Shown here piece by piece: positions 44,364 through 55,648 of a DNA stretch of 64,000 nucleotides (its first letter is position 1; each line of letters opens with the position of its first letter). The DNA is taken from assembly GCA_965112735.1 (NCBI GenBank), contig OZ218962.1, positions 124,001 to 188,000 on the forward strand. The letters run 5' to 3'. Source of the stretch: Phaeosaccion multiseriatum. Taxonomy: Eukaryota > Ochrophyta, other classes. A program made the translations under genes and the position numbers. A model generated the notes under the pieces. It searched no databases. It was not told where the DNA came from and saw only the letters and a program-made list of their open reading frames with translations.

Positions 44364-45255
44364 ATGTCGTCGAGGTACGTGTAGAGGAACAGAAATTGGT
44401 GAAGCAAGGTTTGCAGCTGCGTGTGCGATGGCCTTGCCGTTCCATGGCGCGTGTGGCCGCGTGGGGAAGGGATGGAAGAAGCTGCGAGAAGTGGGGAGAA
44501 CATGGACACTGCATGGCGACCCACGGTAGCCCGGGGCGGCGCTGGGCCTCCGACGTGTCAGAGGAATAGCCAAGGAAGCGGATACTGTGGGGACGTGGGG
44601 ACGTGGGGGAGGAGGGCTACGGGCGTGGCTGCAGCAACAATTGATTTTGGGCTGTGAACAAGTCCGTTTCCGACAAGATTTCTTTCTGGGCCAGAAGCAG
44701 GAGGCTTCGTAGCGGGTTGCAGACGGGAGACTTGTGGAGAAAAACTGATGACGATGGAAGGAAAGGCCCGCGCGAAGAGCAGAGACGGCCGCGTTTTGCA
44801 AGTCGCCTTTCCTCACCACTCCATGTTAACACCCCCTGCACGTGCTGCTCTGACAATCGCGTGCACGCCTGCGACTTACTTACTTTTCACCGTGAACGCA
44901 TGCATCGCCCACCCACCGCCTCAGATATGACCGCGCGATCACAGTCTTCTCCCCGGACGGGCATCTGTTCCAGGTGGAGTACGCCATCGAGGCCGTGAAG
45001 CGAGGCAGCTCGGTGGTGGGGGTCAGGGGCAAGGACGTGGTCGTGCTGGGCGTCGAGAGGAAGGCAACGGTGCGTGGGGAAGGGGGGGGGGGCTGAAGCT
45101 GTACTCTTGCAGTCGCTGACTGACTGACGACTGGCCTCTGTTCCCGGCCGGGTGGAGACTCAGGGGAGAGTCTGTCTGTCTGGTGGCCTCACTGCGCGAC
45201 TCACGCTAGCTACCCCTGCGTACCCTACGATGCATCACACACACACAAACACACA

Positions 45256-45288
<33 letters not shown>

Positions 45289-46777
45289 GCACAGGCCAAG
45301 CTGCAAGACCCGCGCACCATCCGCAAGATCGTGCAGCTTGACAGACACGTCACGCTCGCCTTCGCCGGGCTCACGGCAGACGCTCGAGTGCTCATCGACA
45401 AGGCTCGCTTGGAGTGCCAGAGCTACAGGCTCACATGCGAGGACGCGCCCTCGCTCGGTGAGTGGGAGGAGGAGGAGGAGGAGGAGGAGGAGGAGGAGGA
45501 GGAGGAGGAGGAGGAGGAGGAGTTGGTCGTGGGGAGGGCCGGCCGATGAGGGGCAGCCAGCTTCCGAACAAGCACCCTACTGCAATTGCCATGGTGTTTG
45601 GTTGTGTCCAAGTAGGCACGCAGGCCGGTCCTCGAGCCATCTCCTTATTTCTATACCACGGGAGGCGGTATAAGTAGGTCTACTCGTGCCCCCTGCCATC
45701 CCGTCCTCCTTCTTCTTCCCTCCTCCCTCATGCACCCAGAATCCTTCTTCTCTCTCCCTCTCTCTGTCTCACTCGCACAGAGTACGTAGCCCGGTTCCTG
45801 GCCCGCACGCAGCAAAAGTACACGCAGCGAGGAGGGATGCGGCCCTTCGGAGTGTCCTCCATCTTGGCGGGCTTCGGGCCGGACGGACAGCCGGAGATGT
45901 ACCAGACAGACCCGGCAGGAACATACAGGTGAGGAGGGCCGGAAATAGAGAGAGGGGTACCAGATAAGCGAATGCAGCACTCACTCACTCACTCACTCAC
46001 TCCCTCACTCACTTGAGACCCTCGCTCGCCTCTCCTCTCCTCTCCTCTCCTCTCCTCTCTCCAACGACTTGGGGCAAACGACATCCGAATGGAATGGAAT
46101 GGGGTGGGAAACAGTGCGTGGAAGGCCAACGCGATTGGCGGGAAGAGCAGCAAGAACATGCGTGAGTTCCTGGAGAAGCACTGGGAGGGGGACATGGAGG
46201 AGGGCACCGCAGTCAAGCTGTGCATCAAAGCCCTGCTCGAGGTGGTGGACAGCGGCTCAAAGAATATGGAGGTGGTGGTGCTCCGGCCGGGACAGGTGAG
46301 AGGGAGGGGGAGGAAGGAAGAGGGGCAGGGGCCACGGGAGTAGAGCGGGCAGTGGGTGGAGGGTAGGGGGAGGCAGGCAGGTAGACAGACAGACGGGCCC
46401 GTCCGATCCGCGCTCGCAGCAGTACTTGTCGCGGTTGTGTGTGTGTGTGTGTGCGCGCCACGCCTCCCTCCCTTGCCCTTCGTCGTTTGCTTCTGTACGG
46501 CACGAGAGCGGGGTCTTGCCTGGCTGGGGGCTCTGGGGGCCCTTGTGCCTTGCATGTGCTCAGCTGCCCCCCCCCCCCTCATGTGGAGTTGACCAGACTC
46601 TGACTCTTGCTGTTCCGCCTTGTCCGTCCCTTTTGTCCTTCTCTTGTTGTACCTTCCTCCTCTCTCGCTCTACAGGCCGTGTCCACGCTAACGGACGAGG
46701 AGATGGGCGAGGTGGTGAAGGTGATCGAGCAGGAGGCGGAGGAGGCAAAGGCCGAGAGCAAGAGTGGCCAACAATGA
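44364..46777 (+). CDS. PSMA7: 20S proteasome subunit alpha4 (PSMA7/PRE6 type)
   Basis: Outer-ring subunit of the 20S proteasome core. Exons: 44364-44374 (11 nt, ATGTCGTCGAG), 44925-45069, 45295-45457, 45781-45928, 46115-46295, 46676-46777. Phases match at every junction, giving 249 aa, the usual family size. The start MSSR is carried by the tiny first exon and joins [20 protein letters not shown], the alpha-subunit signature, which has the same form in human PSMA7. Also present are [50 protein letters not shown] and [20 protein letters not shown]. The C-terminus is the usual charged helix. Introns contain (CA)n/(CG)n and (GGA)n microsatellites. The gene appears intact. Confidence 0.95.
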
Positions 46778-47436
46778 GCAATGAGCCCAGGGAGAGCGGT
46801 GCGGTGCCAATGAGGCGGGGAGGTGGGCAACAAATCAGGCCATTGAATGAGGCAAGGAGGGAGTGGGAAGACAATGAGATCCACGATGATTCGAGCGGTT
46901 GGCGATGTAGGATGGATGGAGAGGGGCACGTACGCCAACCGTGAGTCCTACAAGGAGGCCAACAGTATGGCGAGGGAAGGGGGGAGGGCAGCAAAGACTC
47001 AGTTCGCCTCGCCTCCCCCCCCCCCCATATGTGGGCGGCGACTCTTGGATGGTCAGGAGATGGCAGCTGACGGGGTGCGCTAGTCCCCGAGTAGGCTGGG
47101 CAGAGACTGGGCAGAGTTTGGCCACTCTTTCCAACTCTTTCTAATATACTTGAATTAGCACACAAGTGAGTGCAAAACTGGTGGCTCCTGCTTCTCCCCC
47201 CGCCCCCCACCCACCCCGGGGTCAACGAGTAGCGGACTCGAGTGGAGCGCGTGCTCCCTGCTTGCCGCCCCGCCAGACGACGGTCCAGCAGCGCCGCACA
47301 CACACAACAACAAGGCCCTTTCCCTTAGCTTGACGTTCTCAGTGTATGTGACCCGTAAGCCTCTTGTCCTTCGCTCCTACAGCGACAATTGAATCTGTTT
47401 GGACAGCGAGAGACTGGACCCTCTCCCCACACAATG

Positions 47437-47487
<51 letters not shown>

Positions 47488-47651
47488 TCGAGGAAAGGAG
47501 GCCTCTTTTACTACCTAGGCTTTGCTATGAGGCGCTAACTACTGCAGGGGAGGCAGTGGAGATGAGCTCGAGACTTACCAAAGAGTAAAGCTACATCTAC
47601 ATTCACTCCTCTCCCTCCCTCGACTCACAGGCAGCGAGCTTTTGCTGCGGA
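46778..47651. other. Convergent intergenic region
   Basis: It lies between PSMA7 and SLBP. It contains a (CA)n/(GA)n microsatellite at 47437-47481. No gene is seen. Confidence 0.5.
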
Positions 47652-49328
47652 TTACAACAGGTCATCGTCGCTGCTGTCCTCTTCTCCCCCCGCGTCTGAG
47701 AGGAGCTCCGCCTCGAGCTTAGCAGCGTCGAAATCCTCGTAGATGGACGAGCTGAACACCGCCTTCTGTTGTTGTTTTTGTACCACCACCTGCTGCCCCT
47801 CCGCCCCACCTCCCCCAGCCCCCGCCGCCACTCCTTCGCCGTCAACATCCATACCAGCTCCGCCCTCTCCGCTCGCTCCGCCCTTTTCGTCGCTCACGCA
47901 CACGGTAGGCATGGAGGGGGAGGGCATGACCACCTCCACGAGTTGTAATCCGTCCGAGTTGGCCGTGTCATCCCATCTGTGAAGCCGCCTCCGCCACTCC
48001 GTCACCTTTGGGGGAGAGCAGCCGGGGGGAGGGAGGGGGCATGGGGGGGTTGCAAGTAGGCGTAAGACGGGCGACGAGGGGGGCAATGGCAACGACAGGC
48101 AGGAGGAGGGAGGAGGGAGGAGGCCTTAACGGGTGCAGGTAGTGTGAGTGTGAGTGGTGGTGGAGTAGCAGGCAAGAAAGAGGGAAGGGTAGAGGGGGGC
48201 CGAGCGGGAGAGACCAACAAGGAGGCTGAGCGGAAAATTTTCTTTTGTCAGTCGTCCTCCTGAAGGGAAGGGAATCAGAGGACAGAAGACAGATGAGTAT
48301 GTCCTTTGTACCCACCCACCCATCCTACCCACCCCACCTTTCCCACCTACCAGGCCGGTGAAGCGCCGCTTGGACATTTTCACGTGCGGGTCGGGCGTGA
48401 CGGGGTGCTCCAGGGGGTCGCTCCGGCGGCGCTTGTGTCTGGCCACGAGGCGCGTGTAACGGTCGTAGCCTGTGGTGTTCTTGCCGTACAGGATCTGCTT
48501 CTGCCGCTGCGCCAGGCGGGCGGGGTCGTCTTCCTTCTCGGTGGTCTCGAATGTGGCCTCTGTGGAGGGAGAGAGAGGGAGGGAGGGAGGGAGAAGAGAG
48601 AGAAAGAGATAAGGGGGGTGGTGGGGGAGGAATCGACGTCAGACAGGGGCCCCTCTGTGGCAATTCCTCTCCGCTCCATTCACCTCCTCTCCCTTCACTC
48701 TCTGCGGCCCCGTGCTCCCTGCAAAAACGAACCTCCCGTCCTTACCTTCGACACCCGGCCCCGCTGTAGAGCGAAACTGCGGAGCATGGCCTAGCACATG
48801 ACTGGGTCCGACGATGGGCACAGCGACGGGAGAGGGGTACTCGGTGGTGGACGAGCCGCGCCCTCGCTTCCTTCCCCCACCCGCCCCATTCTCCCTCCGC
48901 TTGTCCTCGTGTCTGCCACCCGATCTATCCCTCGATCTATCCCTCGATCTGTCCCTCGACCTGGCCATCGACCCGTCTCTCCGCCTGTCTCTTCTTTCCC
49001 TGTCTCTCGGCCTGTCTCTTCTTTCCCTGTCTCTCGGCCTGTCTCTCGCTCTGTCGCTGGACCCGTCCCTCCACTTCTTAGACTCCCTCCCACTTCTCTC
49101 CCTCGGAACCCGCTCCTGCTGGTTCTCCCACCTGGTCCTACTCCTCTTCCCGTGGCTTTTGGCAGCGCTGCTGTGCGTGTCCCTTCCACGCCCCGCCTTC
49201 CTGTCCTGGTAGGCCGGGCTTCTGCTGTGGCCTCGCCGGGTGCTGCTCTTACTGCGGCTTCGGCTCCTACTCGCACTCCTCCACGCGCTCTTACTGCCCG
49301 TCCTCCGTCTGCTCTCATGCCGCTCCAT
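47652..49328 (-). CDS. SLBP: Histone mRNA stem-loop binding protein with RS-like N-terminus
   Basis: Binds the 3' stem-loop of replication-dependent histone mRNAs for their processing and translation. Exons 49328-48746, 48559-48351 and 48005-47652 (phases 1 and 0; last acceptor AAAG) give 381 aa. The RNA-binding domain, about residues 208-280, is diagnostic: RQKQILYGKNTTGYDRYTRL, then DPLEHPVTPDPHVKMSKRRF and WRRRLHRWDD. It contains the conserved YGKNT, YDRY and HPxTP elements. Residues 1-145 are Arg/Ser/Asp-rich (SRSRSRSKS; repeated RDRPRDRERR), like SR proteins. The acidic C-terminus (FDAAKLEAELLSDAGGEEDS) resembles a degradation or phosphorylation region. A QQVVVQKQQQ stretch carries a variant of the dispersed 18-bp motif. 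Confidence 0.9.
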
Positions 49329-50508
49329 GGCCGGTACTGAACGTGTTCGTCTCTAAGAAGGAGAAAAGGGCAAACCCAGACTTTTTTACCAGCTCGACGC
49401 ACACGTACTCGAAGAGATCCACGCAGCGTTCGCTGATCAAATCCTTCCAATGCCCAGGCTGTGCCACAAGCACCTCCTCGTGTAACAGAGAGAGAGAGAG
49501 AAGGACAAGGGGGATTTTCGAAAAACGATGGCAGTTGATGTCGCTCAGTGTTTTTGTTCGGGGAAAGAAGGAAGTGTATGAGAGAAAAACAGATTACACG
49601 CGGTACAGCCCACCGCAGGTGAAGCACTTGAGATTATTTACAGAAATCATCAGAGTGGAATCAGTGCTGAGCAGCTTAAAGTGTGATTGAAGGGTCTACG
49701 GGGCGAAATTTAGAGGTGAAATGTGCTGTTGCTTTGGCGGGGTTTTGGCCCTGAAACAAGGGGGGAGGAGAGAGGCGCATGTGCGAGCTAGGGGACACGA
49801 GAGGTGAAGATCTTCAGGATGTTTACGACCCACACAGTTAACTAGCTGATGAGAAGCTGGGAGTGTGATCCCAGAAGATGGGGGGCGAAAGTGGGCAGGT
49901 GAAATGTCCTGTTGCTTTGCCGAGATTTTGGGCCTGAAACTAGAAACAATGGAGAAGGAGCGTGCGCGATCAAGATCCCATGAGAGGTGAATCTCTTCGG
50001 GGAGATTACGGACTATACAGCTCAGTCGACGTTGAATGGATGAGAGTGCGATTCCAGGGGCTGTGGGGCGAAAGAGCGAAGGTGAGATGAGAATACCTGT
50101 GGCAGGAGTTTTTCCCCCCAAAGAAGGGGAGGAGGGGGAGGAGCGTGTGCGAAGTAACTACCACGAGAGGTGAAACCCTTCGGAGGGTTTGAGCAATATA
50201 TCACTTACTACGCGTTGGACAGCTCAAAGTGTCCTTGCAGGACCTGCAGGGTCAGAGTAGGTAGTTCAAAGTGTCATGGACCCATTTTGGAGGGTATTTT
50301 GACCCTCGCCCAAGGGGGAAGAGAGGGGTTTGACAACAGACACAGGCCAGGTACACAGCTAGGCTCTGCCTCATGACCATGCGGAGCTTTCGTGATCTTG
50401 TTTGCGGTTTACAATGCTGTTTATGTTTTTGCATGTGATGTTTTAATCCAGTTTAAAGCACGTACGGAGTGTTCTGCTGCCTTTTGCCCGCTCCTTCCTT
50501 CAACGCAG
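49329..50508. other. Intergenic region with tandem array
   Basis: It lies between the SLBP start and the NAA20 fragment. The main content is the repeat array at 49600-50240, annotated separately. No gene is seen. Confidence 0.6.
49600..50240. repeat. Tandem repeat array, unit about 183 bp, about 3.5 copies
   Basis: Landmarks recur at regular spacing. The box gtgaagatcttc/gtgaatctcttc/gtgaaacccttc starts near 49804, 49986 and 50170, with a weaker version near 49620. The box ggggcgaaa...ggtgaaatg and the run of gggaggag...gcg also recur once per unit. The copies have diverged substantially, so the array is old. Confidence 0.75.
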
Positions 50509-51475
50509 TCATGGGTAAGGCCAAGGGGATGGGAAAGCTATGGAACGGACACGTGACAGCCGTGACGGTGGCCCTCGAGTATCGCCGCCTCGGAGTGGCC
50601 ATGCAGTTCATGGACACCTGGTACAGTAAGCAAGTGCATAGAGTCACTGGGGGGGGGCGGGGGCTTGGAGCTGGGGAAGTGGAAGGCGCCCCACTGTGGT
50701 AGGAGTACGCCGCCCTTTGCTCTCGCCTGCCCCTCCTGAAGAAGCTCGGCCTCTGCCCATACTCCTCCCATGCCCTTGCCCTTGCCTTAGGAGGACGTGA
50801 CTGAGTATGTGTACAACGGGTACTTCGTGGACCTCTTCGTCCGCGTCAGCAACGCCCTGGCCATCGGCATGTACCGCTAGTTCGGGTACAGGTGAGAGAG
50901 AAGAGCAGACCAGGCCAGGCCAGAGAGAGTAGGGCAGAGAGGGCGAGAGCAGGACGAGAGCAGGACGAGAGCAGGGCGGGGGCGAGGGGGGCGGGGCTGG
51001 GCTCTCCGTGTCGAAGCCGGGCTGAGCAAATGGCTCTGAACGGCTCTTGGCTTTGGCCCATGGTCCACTGGCTCCGTGCCTCACGCGCCCCTCGTGCCCG
51101 TCTGCCCTGCCCTGCCCTGCCCTGCCCTGCCCTGGCCTGTATGACTAACTGCCCCGCCCTGCCCTGGCGTGTATGACCAACTGCCCTGCCCTGCCCTTGC
51201 CTGCCCGGCCCTGTCCTTCCCGCTTGCCGCTCAGCGTGTACCGCCAAGTCGTCGGCTACTGCAATGGCGAGAAATACGCCTACGGTGAATGGGAGGGGCG
51301 CTGGTTGAGGCCAATACCTAGTGTCAGGCGCTGGTTGAGGCCAATACCTAGTGTCAGTCCGCTCATTTCCCCTCCCCCTAAAAAGGGGCATGGGGCATGC
51401 CCTCCCTCGAGATGGCGACAAAGCCTCCGTCGTGCCGCTGCCTGCCCCCGTGCACCCTGAGGACCTGGAGTGGTG
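50509..51475 (+). pseudogene. Broken copy of N-terminal acetyltransferase B catalytic subunit (NAA20)
   Basis: Pieces match NAA20 in order: MGKAKGMGKLWNGHVTAVTV plus EYRRLGVAM (50511-50608), YFVDLFVRVSNALAIGMYR (about 50820-50877), SVYRQVVGYCNGEKYAYG (about 51235-51285), and the C-terminus LPRDGDKASVVPLPAPVHPE-DLEW (about 51400-51475). Splice-like sites are still visible (gacacctg/gtacag, gccttag/gagg, ctcag/cgtgtac). The copy lacks the first 60 or so residues. An in-frame TAG at about 50878 replaces the expected Gln of MYRQFGY, and the first junction does not keep frame. Two 30-bp tandem repeats sit at about 51297-51356. TAG is used as a normal stop elsewhere in the window, so reassignment is unlikely. 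A functional copy should exist elsewhere. Confidence 0.75.
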
Positions 51476-51476
51476 A

Positions 51477-52721
51477 CGACAGCGTGACGACAGCGTGACG
51501 ACAGGACAGGACCAGGGGGGAGGCCTGAGGGGGGGGCGAGGGAGGGCATATAGATGATAACAGGAAAGTCGCCCAACCCTCGCGTCGGCTATGCGCGGCC
51601 CCGCCTCCCCTCCCTGTGTTCAAACTCTCGCGCACGCACCAGTGAGGCCGTGAAGGCTCCGTGCCCTCCGGAGCACACACCCCTGGCGTGTTTTTGGTGT
51701 CCACCTTTAGACCGACTGCCGACTGGCTGGCGCCGGCAAGAAACAGGAAACAGGCCGCGGCGCTTGTGCGGCTCCCTGACAGCAGCTACGCATGGTGCTT
51801 GCTCCACCGCCGCTCGGCTGCTCCTCGACATGCCTGGCCCAGCCAGTAGCTTCGAAAAAAAAGGGAAAAAGGAAACAAGTTTTGAGGGCGACTTTCGCCT
51901 CGATTTTCGTGAAAGTCGACCTCGAAATGTGCGAAAGTGGACACTGGCAACAAGCTGGGAGGCTAACCGGCTCGCGCCGGCAGAAACAGGGAACAGGGAA
52001 ACACGTCAGCGGTCGACCGGGTGTCAAGAGGGCCAACATGGGAGTCACTGGCCCGACCTGGTGTAAAGTCCCCAACGAGATTGGCGCGGCCCCCGCTTGG
52101 TGTTCTCACTATTGATCCTCTAGCTCGTCACAACACGTGCCGGTTGAAAGCCAACTTCGCAGACTCCTTCAGAAGGGTGTCTTTGACTTGTACGGGTCTG
52201 CTTAGTTTGGCTTACATTGCAATAGCACACACTTGCTTCCAGCTGGGGTTGTGGTCAGCCAGCCAGAGGTTTGGGCCTGTGCTCGTCGGAATGAGGCTGA
52301 TTGTACCATTGAAAGAGCTTGGTCGTTTACATGTCACGTGTATGTAAATAGGAAGTGTTTCTCTAGCGTCACAACCTTTCTCTTCTAATAAAACCTCTCT
52401 GTGCTCTCTATTCCCATTTCTCCACTGGCCCCAGTGGCCGCCATCGATATCCTACGTGATAACAAGGCTCCGGATACACTCTCAGAGCTCCGAGCCAGCT
52501 CTGATGCCGCGTCATATCCATCAGATGAAGCACCGCGTCCACAATACCCCCATCACAAATAAAGTTCTGCTCCCCGACCACCCGCATCCTCACGTGCTCC
52601 TGGCTGGCCGTGGCCCGCCCTTGCTTGTGCCTGCCTGCCTGCCTGCCTGCCCATCCCATTCTCCGCTCTCTCTTCTCACACGCAGCTCGATGCGGGTCGG
52701 GGGGGGGAAACCCTGCTCTTC
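51477..52721. other. Intergenic region
   Basis: It lies downstream of the NAA20 fragment and of the convergent SnoaL-like gene. Two gccggcaagaaacagg-like boxes occur at about 51732 and 51977, and a (CCTG)n run at 52629-52650. No gene is supported. Confidence 0.4.
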
Positions 52722-53414
52722 TCAAAACGAGAGGCTGGGGAGGTCTGCGGGCTGGGTAGGCACCCCGGAGGAGTGGTGGTCCACAATGGCCCAGCCCGAC
52801 CTGATAGAATGGTCTTGCCTGTAGGTGAAGCTGTATCGCGCATTGACCTCCTTGCGGGTCTCCTCACCCTCTGGCTGCCATGAGAAAGTGTAGTAGCCGG
52901 TGTTGATGGCCACGGTCTCGGTCACCATTCGCGCGTACGGGCGGTACCTTGCCACCGAAAGGTCCGGCAGCTTGGCAAAGAACTTGAAGTACTCCAGAAT
53001 AGACTCGGGCGTGTTGCGAACCTCTTCTGACACGGTGCCCCACAGCGCAGCGTCCTTCGCGTACAAGGCCGCCGTGTCCTCGGGGGCAGTCTCCGTGCCG
53101 GAGGTGACAATCCTCAGCCACTCCTCGGTGGTCCAGCGGACATCCTCCAACGCCAACAAGGCCCTTGCCGTTGCCGTAGACGTACGGGTCTCGTCGGCCT
53201 CTGTTGGGGTTGGAGCGATGGCGATGCCGCCCGTGGTCACTGCTGCTACCCCGAGGTCATCGGGGGAGATGTCCTCGCCAGACTTCTTCGCTCCGGTCAC
53301 GTTCGTCCTGCGTGCAATCCCAGCTGCAGGCACGGTGGGCACGAAGGCCTGCACCATTGGTGCCAAGCCCGCCACAAGGGCCCAGCTGCAGTAGACGATG
53401 GTGGAGGATTTCAT
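52722..53414 (-). CDS. Plastid-targeted SnoaL-like/NTF2-fold protein
   Basis: Single exon, 230 aa. The N-terminus (MKSSTIVYCSWALVAGLAPM, then VQAF) is a signal peptide ending in the plastid AF motif. Residues about 95-225 resemble the SnoaL/DUF4440/CaMKII-association (NTF2-like) fold: an N-terminal helix (TTEEWLRIVTSGTETAPEDT), LYAKDAALWGTVS, RNTPESILEYFKFFAKLP, then beta strands (TVAINTGYYTFSW, VNARYSFTYRQD) and the closing GWAIVDHHSSGVP. Members bind small ligands or serve as scaffolds; the substrate is unknown. The gene is divergent from the CpeT-like gene, with a MITE between the two. Confidence 0.75.
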   Translation of the reverse strand: MKSSTIVYCSWALVAGLAPMVQAFVPTVPAAGIARRTNVTGAKKSGEDISPDDLGVAAVTTGGIAIAPTPTEADETRTSTATARALLALEDVRWTTEEWLRIVTSGTETAPEDTAALYAKDAALWGTVSEEVRNTPESILEYFKFFAKLPDLSVARYRPYARMVTETVAINTGYYTFSWQPEGEETRKEVNARYSFTYRQDHSIRSGWAIVDHHSSGVPTQPADLPSLSF

Positions 53415-54343
53415 GGTGGATAGACGGCTTGACCCTTTAAAGTTTTTTTGGTACGTTGTTTTGTTTGTGAGAAGCTATGTGCCTACTACGCGCGGCAGGT
53501 GGCCTCGTGGCAGGCGGCCTGCGTGGCAGGCGGCCTAAAGGCAGGCGGCCTAAAGGCAGGCGGCCTAAAAAAGCGAAACACGCACGGCCTAAGGATGAGA
53601 AAGGGCTAGCGTGGTCGATCAAAAGAGGACGAAGAGGGGCGGCGAATAATAATAACGAATAAAAACAAAAAAGAAGGAAAAAAAAACATGTGCGAGGCAT
53701 ATGGAAATCGCGATCGCGCGTGATCAGCCACGATCGCGCGCGTACATGAAAGTTTTAATTTCGTGTGGGCCCCTGGCGCTCGCCAGCGTCGCTCCCTGAG
53801 CTGCTGGCTTTTGGTCGCAGCCCACAGGAATGGGGGATTGGGACAACCCCCCCTCCAAGAAAAAAGTCCTGCATGGGGCCGATCCTCTGGCGAAGGCGGG
53901 AGCGAGAGGCGGAGGGAGGGAAGGATCGAAGGAAGGAGGGAGGGGGGGGGGGGGAAATCTAATGCTACATTAAGCATTCCACATTCTGTTGCCCTCGCCT
54001 TCGCCCTCGTTTGTTGTACATGCCTATTGAGAGAGAGTCGACCCCTGACACACTATCCGCTATCCGCTATCGCCGGCGCCAGCCGGCGCGCTATCCGCTA
54101 TCGCCGGCGCAGCCGGCGCGCTATCCGCTATCGGCCGGCGCCAGCCGGCACGCTATCCGCTATCGGCCGGCGCCAGCCGGCACGCTATCCGCTATCGATA
54201 GCGCGCTATCGAGAATGTGGGCGATAGTGTGTCAGGGGTCGAAGAGAGAGAGAAAAAAAGAGAAGGTGCGTGGCGATGGCAGTTAATGTACCACAATAAG
54301 TCAATTAACGAGTTGTGCGGGCCAAAAATTCCATTTTTGGGAA
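53415..54343. promoter_or_regulatory. Divergent upstream region between two plastid-protein genes
   Basis: It contains a short ggcaggcggcctaaa tandem repeat at about 53505-53570, an AT-richer stretch at 53640-53700 and the MITE at 54038-54242. The MITE ends only about 100 bp before the CpeT-like start codon. Confidence 0.5.
54038..54242. mobile_element. MITE-like element, copy 2 (205 bp)
   Basis: It begins TCGACCCCTGACACACTATC and ends with the exact reverse complement, GATAGTGTGTCAGGGGTCGA. The inner part is a tandem series of ctatccgctatcgccggcgc-type units of about 30-35 bp, each with an internal palindrome. It has no coding capacity. It is flanked by gagagag on both sides, a possible target-site duplication. 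Copy 1 at 21499-21589 shares the termini but lacks the expanded centre. Confidence 0.85.
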
Positions 54344-55617
54344 ATGGCTACCCTGCACAGCGCACAGCAGAAACTTCTCCCGCTGCTGCTGCTCCTGCTG
54401 GTGCCGAGTGTGGTGATTGGGTTTTACCCACGGGTTCCGCTCTTTAAGGCTCCTGCCACCACCAGAAAAGGCGCTCCCCCGCCCTCGGCGAGCAGCAGCC
54501 AAGTATGCACTGACTCGCTGGCAGATGGCGCGGTGCGGGCCCTCGTGGAGGCGTTTGCCGGAGATTTTGACAATTACGAGCAAGTGCGGTGGGAGAGGCA
54601 GGAGGAGGGGCTCACACCTGGCCCCGGGGGCGGACACGAGAACATACACTGCCGCATTTCGCCCATTGCCATTCCCGTGGGCGAGGTTGACAAGGAGGAG
54701 CACGAGCAGGGCCGACGTTTCCCCCTGCAGCTTCTGGAGGGTGGTGGGGAGGGGATCACGGGGGCAGTGAGTGCCAAGTACTACTTCAATGGGTAAGAAG
54801 GGGCGGGGTGTGCAGAGGGAGGGTCGCAGAGAGGAAAGGAGGCAGAGCATACGTACGCTGTTTGCAACCCCTCCTCACGGTACTCCTTCCTGCTGACACT
54901 ACTGCTGGCGACGGACAGACTTCCCTCGGTGGTGTTTCGGTATCGAATCTACACGTTTCGCGCGATGCCTCCGAAAGGAGGAGAGAGCGGGGGCGTGGAA
55001 ATGCGACTGTGGAGGCTGCTGCCAGAGGTGAGCGGAGGCAAATGCGCGCCGGACAAAGTTGCGTCCATTTAAGCCGCCTCCTTTTGTGCACCACTCCGGT
55101 GCGCGGGGAAGGAGGGTCGGGACAACCCCTGAGGCGGGAAGAGCTGTTCGGGGAAGCATGTGGACGGGGAAGACATCTCCAATCACCTGGGCCTCTCTGT
55201 GCCTCGCGTCTCTGTGCGTCGCTCTACCCCACAGGTGGAGGCCCTGCTACGCAAAGAGGCATACTCTTGGGGGGCTTTTGACTGGCGGGAGGCGGCTCAA
55301 GCTGTCAGCAGCACGGGCGACGCCTCTCCTTCGACAACGGCGCCCCCTGTCGCTGAGCGCATGGTGGGTTGCGAGATCGGCTGGACAGTGGCCGCTCAAG
55401 GAAACGCAGGAGGGGAGGAAGGAGGTACAGGAGAGGCGCAAGGCCCGCTCCTCTTTGAAGGCCTCATGGCAGGCGGGGACGGCCAAGACGGCACCTGGAT
55501 CACCTCCCAGACAAACGCCTCCCTGGAGATACTCATCAAGGTGAGATGCAGTTTGGATACATCGCCCTGCATCACGCTCTTTGCTCTTTGCTTTCCTTCT
55601 TCTGACATGGGACACTC

Positions 55618-55648
<31 letters not shown>

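Noticed and set aside
50870-50885. TAG in the NAA20 block as a reassigned glutamine codon
   Set aside because: TAG ends the beta-helix, coiled-coil and RNF216 frames here, so it works as a stop.
51554-52115. Open frames downstream of the NAA20 remnant
   Set aside because: No domain, no splice support and composition like the surrounding intergenic DNA.
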